Assembly: GCF_003862485.1 (NCBI RefSeq)
Contig: NZ_RRCM01000001.1
Span: 392,435-456,434, forward strand
Direction: 5' to 3'
From: Lachnoanaerobaculum orale
GTDB lineage: Bacteria; Bacillota; Clostridia; Lachnospirales; Lachnospiraceae
Length of the DNA: 64,000 nucleotides
The notes under the pieces were generated by a model. The model had not been told where the DNA came from, made no database searches, and was given only the letters and a program-made list of their open reading frames with translations. Of the stretch, positions 63,849 through 64,000 are shown in pieces; position 1 is the first letter of the stretch, and every line of letters begins with the position of its first letter. The translations under genes were made by a program, and so were the position numbers.

Positions 63849-64000
63849 ATTTTATGCCAAGTGTTTGGGTGAAGGAAGTTATTTCCGGCTTTAGTTCTTG
63901 CTCATAAGAATATTGTTATTGCAAAATATATGTATTCATCATAAAATAAAGTCATATACACGGTTTTATTTTTTCTATGTTCAGTTTAAAGTTTATATCT

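Overview
The window is an AT-rich stretch of a Gram-positive, strictly fermentative bacterium. Clostridial traits are the fused aldehyde/alcohol dehydrogenase AdhE, further iron-dependent alcohol dehydrogenases, hexuronate catabolism by the isomerase route, an S-layer-homology protein, a wall-binding-repeat surface protein, AGGAGG ribosome sites and TTGACA/TATAAT promoters. The protein set fits Lachnospiraceae; a genus close to Lachnoanaerobaculum is a guess from memory, not something the sequence proves.

Region 1 (1-6747) is an accessory island. It holds the C-terminal tip of an RHS-type polymorphic toxin with a DUF4474-like domain, three DUF5104-like lipoproteins, a small WXG100-like protein, and a tandem pair of membrane-anchored paralogues made by a duplication of about 1459 bp. 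Remnant sequences around the second lipoprotein gene look like scars of exchanged toxin/immunity cassettes.

Region 2 (6748-24086) mixes housekeeping genes (glycerol kinase, chorismate mutase, ferritin-like protein, GNAT-type enzymes, glycerol dehydrogenase, low-MW phosphatase, iron alcohol dehydrogenase) with defence or stress type modules. These are a RelA/SpoT-domain gene overlapping a small partner, an orphan Phd antitoxin, a decayed antitoxin, two tandem RlaP-like nucleotidyltransferases, and an XRE regulator followed by one protein that joins an ImmA/IrrE-type zinc peptidase to a Fic domain. The last pair, with an inverted repeat around its -35 box, is the best candidate here for an undescribed system.

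Region 3 (24087-36227) is mostly core: a Zur-ZnuACB zinc uptake operon, gpmI, an SLH protein plus MacAB-like export operon, a CPBP protease and glycosyltransferase pair, and tRNA-Val and tRNA-Met. Region 4 (36228-43060) is a divergent hexuronate cluster: lacI-type regulator and uxaC leftward, uxaA, an IclR regulator, kdgA and kdgK rightward. Clear operators are visible, but tagaturonate reductase is missing.

Region 5 (43061-50723) has a WYL regulator with a GyrI-like gene and a broken ClbS/DfsB-like gene, a Phd/RelE toxin-antitoxin pair, adhE with a Rex-like operator shared with the alcohol dehydrogenase at 22872, a small-molecule kinase and a cation diffusion facilitator. Region 6 (50724-64000) carries a 1566-residue surface protein behind a leader rich in inverted repeats, then rpoB and rpoC with long acidic C-terminal tails and an intercistronic hairpin. 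No rRNA, CRISPR array, transposase or phage gene was seen.
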